A DNA stretch of 64,000 nt from Actinomycetes bacterium. GTDB taxonomy: Bacteria > Actinomycetota > Thermoleophilia > Solirubrobacterales > JACPNS01. Below, in pieces: positions 15,838 through 23,786 of the stretch. The stretch is taken from the NCBI GenBank assembly GCA_023404495.1, contig JAEYBE010000048.1, positions 124,001 through 188,000 on the forward strand, read 5' to 3'. The notes beneath the pieces are model-generated. The model was not told where the DNA came from and made no database searches. It worked only from the letters and a program-made list of their open reading frames with translations. A program made the position numbers and the translations under genes. Position 1 is the stretch's first letter; every line of letters begins with the position of its first letter.

Positions 15838-16952
15838 TCGACGTACAGCCGGTGCGCGGCAAAGCCGATCTGAAGGCCTTCGTCGACTTCCCGTATGAGC
15901 TCTACGGCAAGTCGAGCAATTGGGTGCCGCCGCTGAAGATGGACATCAAGGATCAGCTCAACGCCAAGAAGAATCCTTGGTTTGAGCATGCCGAGGCTGA
16001 GTTCTTTCTGGCGCGGCGCGGGGGAGAGATCGTCGGGCGCATCAGTGCCCACATCGACCGCAATTTCAACGAGTTCCAGGGCAACGACTGGGGTCTCTTC
16101 GGCTGGTTTGAGTGCATCGATGACGCCGCTGTTGCCGGGGCGCTCTACGACACGGCGGCCGCCTGGCTCAAGGAGCGGGGCCGCGACCGCATGGTGGGTC
16201 CGTTCAGCTACACGACAAACGACGAGTGCGGCGTTCTGATCGAGGGCTTCGAGATCCCGCCGGCGATTCTTGAGCCCTGGAACTACGCGTACTACCCGCA
16301 GCTCTTCGACGGCGCCGGATTCACCAAGGCGATGGATCTGTTGATGTACAAGATGGAACTCGCAGACAAGGACAAGGTGCGCCCAGCCGTTTACATGGCG
16401 GCCGATCGCGTCGACGAGTCGAGCTACCGCTTCAAGCGCTTCTCGCGCCTGACACTCAATTCAGACGTCGACCGCTTCCTTGACATCTACAACGAGTCCT
16501 GGGAGAAGAACTGGGGATTTGTGCCGCTGACCGAGAAAGAAGTGCGCCACTACGCCAAGACCCTGCTGCCGGTGCTCGATAAGAACTGGGCCTTCGTGAT
16601 CGTGGCCGACGACGGTGACAACGCCGGCGCGGCTTTGACGCTCCCGGACTACAACCAGGTCTTGAAGCACCTCGGCGGGCGGCTGCTGCCGTTCGGCTGG
16701 CTGAAGTTCCTTTGGTATCGGCGCAAGATCGACCGCGTGCGGGTTTTTGCTTTGGGAGTGAAGCCGCGCTACCGCACCACGGGGCTTGCCGCGAAGCTCT
16801 ACATCGAGCACCTCGACGCCGCTGAGCGCACCGGAGTGGTCGGCGGAACAATGGGCTGGATCCTGGAGAACAACCGCCCGATGAACAAGTCGATCGAGGC
16901 GCTGGGCGGGACGGCGATCAAGCGCTTTCGGCTTTATGAGCGGATGCTCTAA
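15825..16952 (+). CDS. YghO/bCerS-like GNAT-fold acyltransferase, candidate ceramide synthase
   Basis: 375 residues, GTG start. The family pattern is clear: FVDFPYELYGKSSNWVPPL near the N-terminus, NPWFEHAEAEFFLA, GEIVGRI, WGLFGWFEC, then MVGPFSYTTNDECGVLIEGF and PPAILEPWNYAYY. The C-terminal half is a second GNAT-like module with VFALGVKPRYRTTGLAAKLY as the acyl-CoA-binding loop and ENNRPMNKSIEALGG. Proteins of this type include E. coli YghO and, as I recall, the Caulobacter ceramide synthase bCerS that N-acylates long-chain bases. The assignment here rests on family resemblance plus the divergent spt-like neighbour; other acyl transfers remain possible. Confidence 0.6.
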   Translation: MSDPIDVQPVRGKADLKAFVDFPYELYGKSSNWVPPLKMDIKDQLNAKKNPWFEHAEAEFFLARRGGEIVGRISAHIDRNFNEFQGNDWGLFGWFECIDDAAVAGALYDTAAAWLKERGRDRMVGPFSYTTNDECGVLIEGFEIPPAILEPWNYAYYPQLFDGAGFTKAMDLLMYKMELADKDKVRPAVYMAADRVDESSYRFKRFSRLTLNSDVDRFLDIYNESWEKNWGFVPLTEKEVRHYAKTLLPVLDKNWAFVIVADDGDNAGAALTLPDYNQVLKHLGGRLLPFGWLKFLWYRRKIDRVRVFALGVKPRYRTTGLAAKLYIEHLDAAERTGVVGGTMGWILENNRPMNKSIEALGGTAIKRFRLYERML

Positions 16953-16987
16953 CCGCGTCTGCCGATTTCGGTTATCCGGCGCACCGT

Positions 16988-16993
16988 TAGACT
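16988..16993 (+). promoter_or_regulatory. Candidate -10 box of the 134-residue protein gene
   Basis: TAGACT lies 6 nt before ATG 17000, with no Shine-Dalgarno. It fits the leaderless pattern of the window. Confidence 0.35.
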
Positions 16994-16999
16994 CCGTGA

Positions 17000-17404
17000 A
17001 TGGCCTTTGCCTCGCCTTTCAAGCGCGCTTCAATCGAAGGTTCGCCCGCTGAATCAGACCCGCAGGACACCGGGGAAGAGCTGGTGATCGACGTCGAAGC
17101 CAGCGAAGTCGTCGAGGCTCCGGGCGTGGCACCGATCCCGCGATCGGCCGCTGTCCCGGCAGCGAACTCGCCGCATGCCGTTGAGAAGCGCTCCGACCGC
17201 GAAGTCGCTGTGCGCAACGTCGCCGTGGCGACGGCAGGCGGATTGGTTGCGGGCGCCGCGACAATCGCCGTAGCGGCCGTCGCCAAATCGGCCGCCAAGC
17301 ACGCCACGGCACCGACCCCGGGGCTCTCGCGCCGCCGCAAGAAGGACATCACGCAGTCCCAGTCCTTCCTCGTCGACGTCCACGTGCTCAAACCGGGCCG
17401 CTAG
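17000..17404 (+). CDS. Small protein with one hydrophobic segment, unknown function
   Basis: 134 residues. An acidic N-terminal half (rich in Glu, Asp and Val, about 10-60) is followed by a hydrophobic Ala/Gly/Val stretch (about 73-95) that could span the membrane. A basic SRRRKK segment and a short end with VDVHVLKPG follow. No family is recognised. It follows the acyltransferase gene by 47 bp in the same direction and ends just before a perfect hairpin, so it may share that transcript. Composition suggests a real protein, but no motif gives function. Confidence 0.55.
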   Translation: MAFASPFKRASIEGSPAESDPQDTGEELVIDVEASEVVEAPGVAPIPRSAAVPAANSPHAVEKRSDREVAVRNVAVATAGGLVAGAATIAVAAVAKSAAKHATAPTPGLSRRRKKDITQSQSFLVDVHVLKPGR

Positions 17405-17422
17405 CGAATTTCTGCGAAGAAA

Positions 17423-17450
17423 TACGTCTTGCCGATTTCGGCAAGACGTA
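17423..17450. terminator. Perfect hairpin between convergent genes
   Basis: TACGTCTTGCC and GGCAAGACGTA form an 11-bp perfect stem around GATTTC. It lies between the stops of the 134-residue protein (plus) and the collagen-like protein (minus) and could serve both. There is no clear T-run on either side. Confidence 0.6.
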
Positions 17451-17478
17451 CCTCTTGGCAGGAAGCGGCTTGTTTGCG

Positions 17479-19269
17479 CTAGTTGACCTTGACCGTCGCG
17501 GAGACGTTGCGCAGCGAGCCGTCGGTGCCCATCGTCTTCACCTTGACCTTCAGCGACTTCTTGATCAACAGGACGCTGCGCAGCGGCTTCATCTTGACGA
17601 TCTTCGATCCCGGCAGGATTGAGATCGGGTCGGTCGCCATCAGCCGGCTGCCTGCGTAGACGGCGATCGTTCCGACACAGCGCGTGGCGACGATCGCGGC
17701 GCAGAAGATCGGCACGCGGATGAAGGAGCGATTGACGCTTGCGCGCTTCCCGATCGTCACTGAGGGCGCGCCGAAGACGCTTCCGCTCGGGCCGATCGGC
17801 CCCTGAGCGCCGGTGTCGCCCTTTGCCCCTTGGGAACCGGTTGCACCGGTCGGCCCGGTAGCGCCGGTAGCGCCCGTGGCGCCAGTCTGGCCAGTCGATC
17901 CGGTCGCGCCCGTGCCTCCGGTCGCACCGGCCGCGCCAGTCTGTCCAGTGGCGCCCTTGGTACCGGTCGCCCCGGTCTGTCCAGTCGCGCCAGTGGCCCC
18001 GGTCGCGCCAGTCAGGCCGGTCTGCCCGGTCGCGCCCGTGGCGCCAGTAGCCCCGGTCTGTCCGGTCACGCCAGTGGCCCCAGTCGACCCGGTCGCGCCT
18101 GTCTGTCCGGTCATACCCGTCGCCCCCGTTGCGCCTGTGGCACCGGTCAACCCGGTCTGCCCAGTCGCGCCCGTCGCCCCGGTTGCACCTGTGAGGCCCG
18201 TCTGCCCAGTGGCGCCGGTCGCTCCGGTTGCGCCAGTCAAGCCGGTCTGACCGGTTGCGCCTGTCGGTCCGGACTCTCCAGCGGGCCCGCTCGGACCTGC
18301 AGGACCACTTGGCCCAGCCGGCCCCGTCTCGCCGGTTTCGCCGGTAGCGCCAGTAGCGCCGGTCTCTCCAGTGGCACCGGTGGCCCCAGTGGGCCCAACG
18401 CTTCCAAGCGCCGGGGTTGTCACCGAAACGTTGTCGATCAGGAATCCTCGCGCGATGTTCAGCGGCTCAGCGGCCCCGTCCGAATTAAAGCTCAGCGAAT
18501 CAACCGTTGCCGGTGCGGCTTCGCCGGTCGTTCGGCGGTAGTCCTCCCAGGTTGTCGCGCCGACCGGCGTGACATCGGCACCGTCGATCAGAACGTTCAT
18601 CTGGTCGTTGTCCGGACCATCCACAAAGTCGATCGCCAGCTTCACGCGATGCGGCAGCAAACGATCAAGCACGGCCACATCAACAGAGCGAAAGTCCTCG
18701 TCGTCTGCGCTGTAGTCCTTGAAGATCACGTGAATCCCATCGAGCTGGTCCTCGAACGCCAGATAACTCATTCGCGCGCCGTCTCCGCGGTCTGGGCTGA
18801 CGCTCATCTCCAGCCCGAGTTGCGGCAGCAGCGGCAGTGTGCTCGCGATGTTGAAGCTCGCCTCAAAGTGCGAGCGGCGCTCGCCGCCGGAGATTCCCTT
18901 CGATCGCGCCGCGGTTTCGCCAGCTTCATTCGCGATCGACGGGCTGAAGACCTGATCGTCAAGGCAGTTGCTGGTGACCGCGTTGCTCACCCGCAGCGCA
19001 ATGGACCCGAAGGCCTCCACGTACGAGGGGGTGAGCAGGTCGAGCGCGAACAGCGAGCTGACCTTCTGGTCGTAGTTCGCGCAGCCTTGCCCGTCCGCGC
19101 CGTAGCTGACCCAGCCGCCCTGCGTGTGGATCGATCCGGACGAGTAGAACGGCGGCTCGATCAGCGAAGTGGTGGTGTCCGCACTCGCCGTCGACGCGGA
19201 GGCGCCCAGCGCGAAAACACAGATCGCAGCGATCAGTCCGGCGCGAATCGAGCGCGGAATGCCCAGCAT
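17479..19269 (-). CDS. Secreted collagen-like protein
   Basis: 596 residues. A signal peptide (about 1-30, ending ASTASADT) is followed by an N-terminal globular region (about 31-290) with a concanavalin/LamG-like look (alternating strands, VKLAIDFVDGPDNDQMNVLIDG). An uninterrupted run of about 69 Gly-X-Y triplets (residues 292-498) and a C-terminal domain of about 98 residues with basic strands (LLIKKSLKVKVK) complete it. The triplets are mostly GAT, GQT and GLT, poor in proline and very rich in threonine in the Y position, as in other bacterial collagen-like proteins. AAGGAG lies 11 nt before ATG. Probably a cell-surface or exported rod-like trimer; the partner or ligand is unknown. Confidence 0.9.
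   Translation of the reverse strand: MLGIPRSIRAGLIAAICVFALGASASTASADTTTSLIEPPFYSSGSIHTQGGWVSYGADGQGCANYDQKVSSLFALDLLTPSYVEAFGSIALRVSNAVTSNCLDDQVFSPSIANEAGETAARSKGISGGERRSHFEASFNIASTLPLLPQLGLEMSVSPDRGDGARMSYLAFEDQLDGIHVIFKDYSADDEDFRSVDVAVLDRLLPHRVKLAIDFVDGPDNDQMNVLIDGADVTPVGATTWEDYRRTTGEAAPATVDSLSFNSDGAAEPLNIARGFLIDNVSVTTPALGSVGPTGATGATGETGATGATGETGETGPAGPSGPAGPSGPAGESGPTGATGQTGLTGATGATGATGQTGLTGATGATGATGQTGLTGATGATGATGMTGQTGATGSTGATGVTGQTGATGATGATGQTGLTGATGATGATGQTGATGTKGATGQTGAAGATGGTGATGSTGQTGATGATGATGPTGATGSQGAKGDTGAQGPIGPSGSVFGAPSVTIGKRASVNRSFIRVPIFCAAIVATRCVGTIAVYAGSRLMATDPISILPGSKIVKMKPLRSVLLIKKSLKVKVKTMGTDGSLRNVSATVKVN
17776..18396 (-). repeat. Gly-X-Y triplet repeat array inside the collagen-like gene
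   Basis: 621 bp encode about 69 successive Gly-X-Y triplets. A higher-order unit GQTGLTGATGATGAT recurs several times, giving near-identical 45-bp DNA blocks. Such tracts can expand or contract by slippage or recombination. Confidence 0.9.
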
Positions 19270-19334
19270 TTGAAAACAACTCCTTGGGGGTATGCGCGCG
19301 CGGAGTTAGTCCAGAGCCACACGCGACTGTCCTT

Positions 19335-19434
19335 GCCGAGATGCACGAGAAGGTTGAGCCAACCATCTCGGCTTTGCCCAATATACCCCAGGGTAGGTGG
19401 CTGCGCAAGACCGTGAACAGAGACATTCACGGTC
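19335..19434 (-). terminator. Two hairpins after the thiamine-precursor transporter operon
   Basis: The hairpin at 19409-19434 (GACCGTGAA / TTCACGGTC, 9 bp) lies 17 bp past the substrate-binding protein stop and is the likely end of that operon. A second at 19335-19372 (GCCGAGATG / CATCTCGGC, with an inner GGTTG / CAACC stem) lies closer to the collagen-like gene. Neither has a strong T-run. Confidence 0.5.
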
Positions 19435-19450
19435 CCGCGCATGGGATTTT

Positions 19451-20554
19451 CTAGTTGATCGATCCGGTGTCGTCGTCGTTCTCTTGGGTCTCGCCAGCGC
19501 CCGGCACGACGCCCGGCAGCAGGTCGTTCGTGATCGCATCGGTGTAGGTGGTGCCGGTGGTCGACAGCTCACCGTTGTCGCGCATCCACTTGCCGTAGGT
19601 CGCCCAGATCGTCGGGTCGAGCCAGCCGAACGGGTTGTCGCCGATGTTCTTCTGCGCGAGGATCGGCAGCGTCACGCGCAGGCTCTCCGTGTTGAACTTA
19701 CGGTCCTTGGGCGTCTTCTTGAGGTCGGGATACTCGCTCGCAAGTGCATCGAACGCCTTGTCCGGATTTGCCACAGCGTCCTTCGTGCCCTCCTGCAAGC
19801 CGGCGATAAAGCGGCGGTACGTTTCGACGCGCCGGCCGTCTTCGAGGCGATCGGAGTTGGCGATCACGACCAGCTCGTTGTAGGTCGGCGACCCGGCGTC
19901 GTCGACTGGAATCACGGTCGGCTTGAGACCGGCCTGCTTGAGCTGCACGCCCTCGACGTTCCAATACCCGGTGATCGACGCATCGGCACGGCCGGCAACC
20001 AGCACCTGTTGAAGCTTGTAGCCGACGTTGACCTGCTTGACGCTCTTCGGCGCGACGCCGTTGTCCTGCAAGATCGTGTCGAGCGTTGACGAGTTGTCGT
20101 CGCCCGACACCGCGACGGTCTTGCCTTTCAGGCCCTTGATCGACTTGATTCCCGACTTCTTCAGCCAGATCAGCGAGTTGAGCGGCACGTTGACGATCGC
20201 GGCGATCGCCTTGACCTTCGCTCCCTTGTCTTGCGCCTGGAGCACGTAGCTCGCGTAGGAGATGCCGAGGTCGACACGGCCCGCCTCGACCTGCTGGATC
20301 ACGCCGGCGCCATCGGTTGGAATCTGCGGCTCAACCACCAGCGCACGCTTCTTGAACGCACCGTCAGCCATCGCGGTGTAGATCCCCGCGTGGTTGGCGT
20401 TGGGCTGCCAGTCGAGCATCAGGTTGATCTTGTCCGGGCGAACCTCGCTGGGGGTGGTCGGTTCGGCCTTTTCGCCGCAGCCGGCGACCACGACGGCTGT
20501 CAGCAGGAAGGCGACAAGAAGCGAGAGGCGATGTGCGGGACGGTTGCGGTTCAA
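19451..20554 (-). CDS. thiY: Thiamine-precursor ABC transporter substrate-binding lipoprotein (NMT1/THI5-like)
   Basis: 367 residues. The frame stays open far upstream into the permease gene; the real start is TTG 20554, which has AGGAGA six bases upstream and gives a proper lipoprotein signal (LLTAVVVAGC, lipidated Cys26). The mature domain has the NMT1/THI5 fold: LMLDWQPNANHAGIY near its beginning, an IPTDGAGVIQQVEAGRVDLGIS stretch and SLIWLKKSGI. Such proteins bind hydroxymethylpyrimidine-type thiamine precursors outside the membrane. The gene is last in a thiZ-thiX-thiY operon behind a TPP riboswitch, which supports this substrate class. Which pyrimidine is bound cannot be decided. Confidence 0.85.
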   Translation of the reverse strand: MNRNRPAHRLSLLVAFLLTAVVVAGCGEKAEPTTPSEVRPDKINLMLDWQPNANHAGIYTAMADGAFKKRALVVEPQIPTDGAGVIQQVEAGRVDLGISYASYVLQAQDKGAKVKAIAAIVNVPLNSLIWLKKSGIKSIKGLKGKTVAVSGDDNSSTLDTILQDNGVAPKSVKQVNVGYKLQQVLVAGRADASITGYWNVEGVQLKQAGLKPTVIPVDDAGSPTYNELVVIANSDRLEDGRRVETYRRFIAGLQEGTKDAVANPDKAFDALASEYPDLKKTPKDRKFNTESLRVTLPILAQKNIGDNPFGWLDPTIWATYGKWMRDNGELSTTGTTYTDAITNDLLPGVVPGAGETQENDDDTGSIN

Positions 20555-20580
20555 GGGGTTCTCCTGGGGTTTGATTGTGG

Positions 20581-21354
20581 TCAACGTTGGTTTGAGGCGT
20601 GCCGCTCCCACGGCACCAGCTTGCGTTCGAGCAGGGCCATCAGGCCGTATAGCGCGAGCGCTCCGAGCGTGAGGATCAGAATCGCGGCGTAGACGCGCGA
20701 GGTGGAAAAGGTCGGGGTGCCGCGGGCGATCAGGTAGCCGAGCCCCTCGGTTGCGCCGGCGTACTCGGCGAAAACGGCGGCGATGAACGCCCATGTCGCG
20801 GCGATACGCACCCCGCCGAGCGTCCGTGGCAGCGCCGCCGGCAGCTCGGCCAGACGCAGGATCCGCGCGCGGCCAGAGCCGAGCGAGCGCATCAGCTGCA
20901 CCAACTGTGGGTCGGTGCTGCGCAGGCCGTCGAAAGTCCCGATCACCACGGGGAAGAAGCAGGCGATCGCCACGATCAGCACCTTCGTCTCCATACCGAA
21001 TCCGAACGCGATGACCAGCAGCGGCGCAAGCACAACGGACGGCACCGCCTGGGAGGCGACGACCACGGGCAGCGTCGCGTCGCGAAGCAGAGGGGAGAGG
21101 TGCAGCACCACGCCGATCATCACTCCGAACAGACAGGCGATCAACAGGCCGAAGAGGGCTTCTTGGGCGGTGACTAGCGCCGCCGGCGCAAGCAGGTCGA
21201 GCTCCCCGGTCAGGGTGCGCGCGACCTCCCAGGGTCCGACGACGATCAGAGCACTCAGGCCGCTCGCGCGTACGGCCAGCTCCCAGGCGGCGATCAGCAC
21301 CACGAAGGCGACTATCGGACTTACCCAGCGACGGCGCTTGCTCGCATTGCTCAT
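20581..21354 (-). CDS. thiX: Thiamine-precursor ABC transporter permease
   Basis: 257 residues with about six TM helices of the binding-protein-dependent permease fold. The N-terminus is basic (NASKRRRWVS) with the first TM at about 12-32. The EAA-type coupling loop is near residues 155-180 (RSLGSGRARILRLAELPAA). It overlaps the ATPase gene by 4 bp and is 26 bp from the substrate-binding gene. It belongs to the SsuC/TauC/ThiX permease group; the riboswitch upstream of the operon points to pyrimidine or thiamine-precursor uptake rather than sulfonates. Confidence 0.85.
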   Translation of the reverse strand: MSNASKRRRWVSPIVAFVVLIAAWELAVRASGLSALIVVGPWEVARTLTGELDLLAPAALVTAQEALFGLLIACLFGVMIGVVLHLSPLLRDATLPVVVASQAVPSVVLAPLLVIAFGFGMETKVLIVAIACFFPVVIGTFDGLRSTDPQLVQLMRSLGSGRARILRLAELPAALPRTLGGVRIAATWAFIAAVFAEYAGATEGLGYLIARGTPTFSTSRVYAAILILTLGALALYGLMALLERKLVPWERHASNQR

Positions 21355-22157
21355 GCCAGAACCTCAAGCACGCGCGCTTTGTGGGCCGCAAAATCACTTG
21401 AAGTCACCCACTCGCTGCGCCGGACGGATCGCGGCCGGCCGATCGTGAGCTCGCCCGAGACCGCACCCGGCCGGCCGGTCATCACGATCACGCGGTCGGC
21501 CAGCGTCAAAGCCTCGTCGACATCGTGGGTCACCAGCAAGAGCGTGCGCGGCTCTTCGGCCAGCGCGTCCTCGAGCCACTCCTGCATCTGCCCGCGGGTG
21601 ATCGAGTCGAGCGCTCCAAACGGCTCGTCGAGGGCCAGCAGCGGCCGGCCGGTGAGCATCGTGCGCAGGAACGCCACGCGCTGGCGCATGCCACCCGATA
21701 GCTCCCAACTGCGCGATCGCTCAAATGACTGCAGGCCGAAACGTTCGAAGAGCGGGGCCGCCTTCGCGCGCGCCTCGCGGGCGGGAACCCCCTGGGCTTC
21801 GAGTGCGAATGCGGCGTTCGCCAACGCACTGCGCCAGGGGACGAGCAGATCGCGCTGCGGCATCAGCGCCACGGCCTCGGAGACATCAACCGTGCCTGAG
21901 GTCGGTTCGAGCAATCCGGCGGCCAGCGCCAGCAGGGTCGACTTGCCGCAGCCCGACGGGCCGACGACGGCGACGCGTTCGCCCGAGTGGACGGCCAGCG
22001 AGAGCCCGCGTACGGCCTCGACTTCCTGCCGGCCGCGGTAGACGACCGATACATCGCTCAGCGCCAGCGCTACCGGACTCGGTGCGTGCGCGAGCTGAGC
22101 ATCGCTCTGCGGCGGTGGGCCGGCCTGCGGCTCCAATGCCTGTTTGTGAGCTGGCAT
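21351..22157 (-). CDS. thiZ: Thiamine-precursor ABC transporter ATP-binding protein
   Basis: 268 residues. An N-terminal extension of about 28 residues precedes a standard ABC ATPase: Walker A GPSGCGKST, Q-loop MPQRDLLVPW, signature LSGGMRQRVA, Walker B LLALDEPFGALD and switch VTHDVDEAL. It is the first gene of the operon and directly follows the TPP riboswitch, whose 3' end (GCGAAGGAAGC) also provides the ribosome-binding purines, so ligand binding can hide the start site. The C-terminus after the switch is short, as in SsuB/ThiZ-type ATPases. Confidence 0.85.
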   Translation of the reverse strand: MPAHKQALEPQAGPPPQSDAQLAHAPSPVALALSDVSVVYRGRQEVEAVRGLSLAVHSGERVAVVGPSGCGKSTLLALAAGLLEPTSGTVDVSEAVALMPQRDLLVPWRSALANAAFALEAQGVPAREARAKAAPLFERFGLQSFERSRSWELSGGMRQRVAFLRTMLTGRPLLALDEPFGALDSITRGQMQEWLEDALAEEPRTLLLVTHDVDEALTLADRVIVMTGRPGAVSGELTIGRPRSVRRSEWVTSSDFAAHKARVLEVLA

Positions 22158-22162
22158 TCTTG

Positions 22163-22275
22163 CTTCCTTCGCGGGAATTACCCCACAGGTTCAAAGGGTC
22201 CGTGGCGGCGGTGCCGGCTGTCCCGGCGCCCGTCCACGATCTCAGCCCGCTTGACCGCGAGCTCCCCTGGTCGGT
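22163..22275 (-). promoter_or_regulatory. TPP riboswitch (THI element)
   Basis: On the minus strand the conserved blocks appear in the right order: AGGGGAGC (about 22268-22261), GGCTGAGA (ending 22240), GACCCTTTGAACCTG (22200-22186) and GGTAATTCCCGCGAAGG (22182-22166), with a variable GC-rich hairpin between the second and third. The element ends a few bases before the ATG of the transporter ATPase, so translational control (masking of AAGGAAG) is likely. Confidence 0.93.
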
Positions 22276-22312
22276 ACTGCTTGAAACAGCCTACACAGGC
22301 AGGCGCGACGAC

Positions 22313-23770
22313 TCAGCGGCCGCGCACAGCGGTCAGCTCGCGAACGAACTCTTCGAGCTGCTTTGTGGTCCAGCACTCGAATACGCCGTCGCAGTGGTTT
22401 TCGTAGACGCCGATCACCGAGTCGCCGTAATTCCAATAGAGCCGCGGCTCGGGATTGAGCCAGAACGACCGACCGGCCTTCTCGGTGACCATCCCGAACA
22501 GATCTGCGCGCGGCTCACGCCCGTTGGTCCGCGCATCGCCGAGCACGATCACGGTCGAGCGCGGATCAAGGTCTGCGGCGACCTGCTCGTAGAAGTCAAC
22601 CCAAACGCGGCCGTAGTCGGTGTAGCCGGAGATGTCGGCGACGCCTGCGGTGTTGGAGATCCGCTCGGAGGCGGCTTTGAAGGAGCGCTCCTGCTCGAAG
22701 ACGTCGGTCACTTCCGCCACGCGCTCGATGAAGACGAAGGTGCGCAGGCGCTTGAAGCTGTCGTGCAGGGCGTGCAGGATCGACAGGAAGAAGACGCTGG
22801 CGCTGGTGACGCTGGTTGAGACGTCGCAAAGTACGTAGAGCTCCGGCCGCCGGGGGCGGCGCGGCTTGTAGCGCAGTGTCAGCGGCACGCCACCGGTCTC
22901 AAGCGATGCCCGCATCGTCTGGCGCACATCGATCGGACCGCTGCGCTGGTGGCCGCGTTGCTCAAGACCTTGCGTCGCCATCGCGCGCTTGAGCATCTTC
23001 ACCGAGCGCTGCACGGCCGCGAGGTCCTGGGCTCCGCCTGAGGGAAGCGCGCGGTTCAGTTCATTCAGCGGACGGGTGCTTGGTAGCTGGCCGGTTTCGG
23101 CGATCAAACGGGCTTCGAGCTCCCGGCGCACATGTTGCTCGAACTTCTGCAGCTGCTCGCGCATCTCGGCGCCATCTTCGCCTGCCGGCAGGTCCTGCGA
23201 GCGAAGCTCCAGTTGCCTGCGAACGCGCTGCACGTCTACTCCGATCACGCCGCTGCTGGTGCCACCGGAGAGCGTGAGGATCGAGAGCCGTGCAAGATCG
23301 AGCAGCGCGTCGTCGTCGCCATTCTCCAGCGCCTCCATGATCGCCTCGCGCAGCGCCTGGATGTCGATCTCGGCCTCGCCCGACTCGCCACCGGCCTGCG
23401 GCTCGCCGCCCTCGGCTTGTTGAGTCTGGCCGTCTGGGTGCTCGTTGCCGCTCTGGCCCTGCGCGCGCTCCCTGGCCGCCTCGGCCTCGGTGGCGCGGAA
23501 GAAGTAACGATCGAAGACCGCGCCGAAGAGTTCCCGGTCCTCCTGGGACTTGGCGATCGTCGTCGACATTGCCTCCTTGAACGCGACGCGCTCGCGCCAG
23601 TCGACGGCGCCGAGCGCTTCGAAGGCGTCGAGCAGTTCTGAGGTGCCGACATGCATCCCTTCATCGCGCAGCTCCCGTGCGAAGTCCACGAGCAGCGGCT
23701 CAAACCCACGCGTGTCTTCGCCCGGCCCGCCGGAAGTGAACTTTGCCCAGGCCGGCGTCTCAGCACCCAT
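22313..23770 (-). CDS. CoxE-like von Willebrand factor A (VWA) protein
   Basis: 485 residues from ATG 23770, chosen because GAGGTGG lies 5 nt upstream; a GTG 9 bases earlier is also in frame. The N-terminal half is helical and acidic with a low-complexity Gln/Gly/Glu segment (about 105-135). The C-terminal half is a VWA domain with the MIDAS motif DVSTS, a later Thr in SGYTDYG and Asp in GDARTNG. CoxE-type proteins pair with MoxR AAA ATPases as metal- or cofactor-insertion or remodelling chaperones. The MoxR gene lies upstream on the same strand, separated by the four-palindrome element. Confidence 0.8.
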   Translation of the reverse strand: MGAETPAWAKFTSGGPGEDTRGFEPLLVDFARELRDEGMHVGTSELLDAFEALGAVDWRERVAFKEAMSTTIAKSQEDRELFGAVFDRYFFRATEAEAARERAQGQSGNEHPDGQTQQAEGGEPQAGGESGEAEIDIQALREAIMEALENGDDDALLDLARLSILTLSGGTSSGVIGVDVQRVRRQLELRSQDLPAGEDGAEMREQLQKFEQHVRRELEARLIAETGQLPSTRPLNELNRALPSGGAQDLAAVQRSVKMLKRAMATQGLEQRGHQRSGPIDVRQTMRASLETGGVPLTLRYKPRRPRRPELYVLCDVSTSVTSASVFFLSILHALHDSFKRLRTFVFIERVAEVTDVFEQERSFKAASERISNTAGVADISGYTDYGRVWVDFYEQVAADLDPRSTVIVLGDARTNGREPRADLFGMVTEKAGRSFWLNPEPRLYWNYGDSVIGVYENHCDGVFECWTTKQLEEFVRELTAVRGR

Positions 23771-23786
23771 CAAACCCACCTCGCGA

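Noticed and set aside
15822..16052. N-terminal extension of the spt-like protein by 77 residues
   Set aside because: It would lie entirely antisense to the acyltransferase gene, has no homology to the family, and leaves no room for the divergent start.
17776..18396. CRISPR or DNA satellite interpretation of the repeated blocks
   Set aside because: Repeats have no spacers, keep the reading frame throughout and encode Gly-X-Y; they are protein-coding.
17830..19416. Long plus-strand frame opposite the collagen-like gene
   Set aside because: Low-complexity Gly/Ser/Arg translation produced by the complementary strand of the Gly-X-Y repeat; the minus strand has a signal peptide, ribosome site and true triplets.
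19451..21397. A single 648-residue protein including the permease region
   Set aside because: The upstream part lies antisense-free but in a different frame over the permease gene; TTG 20554 with AGGAGA and a lipoprotein signal is the proper start.
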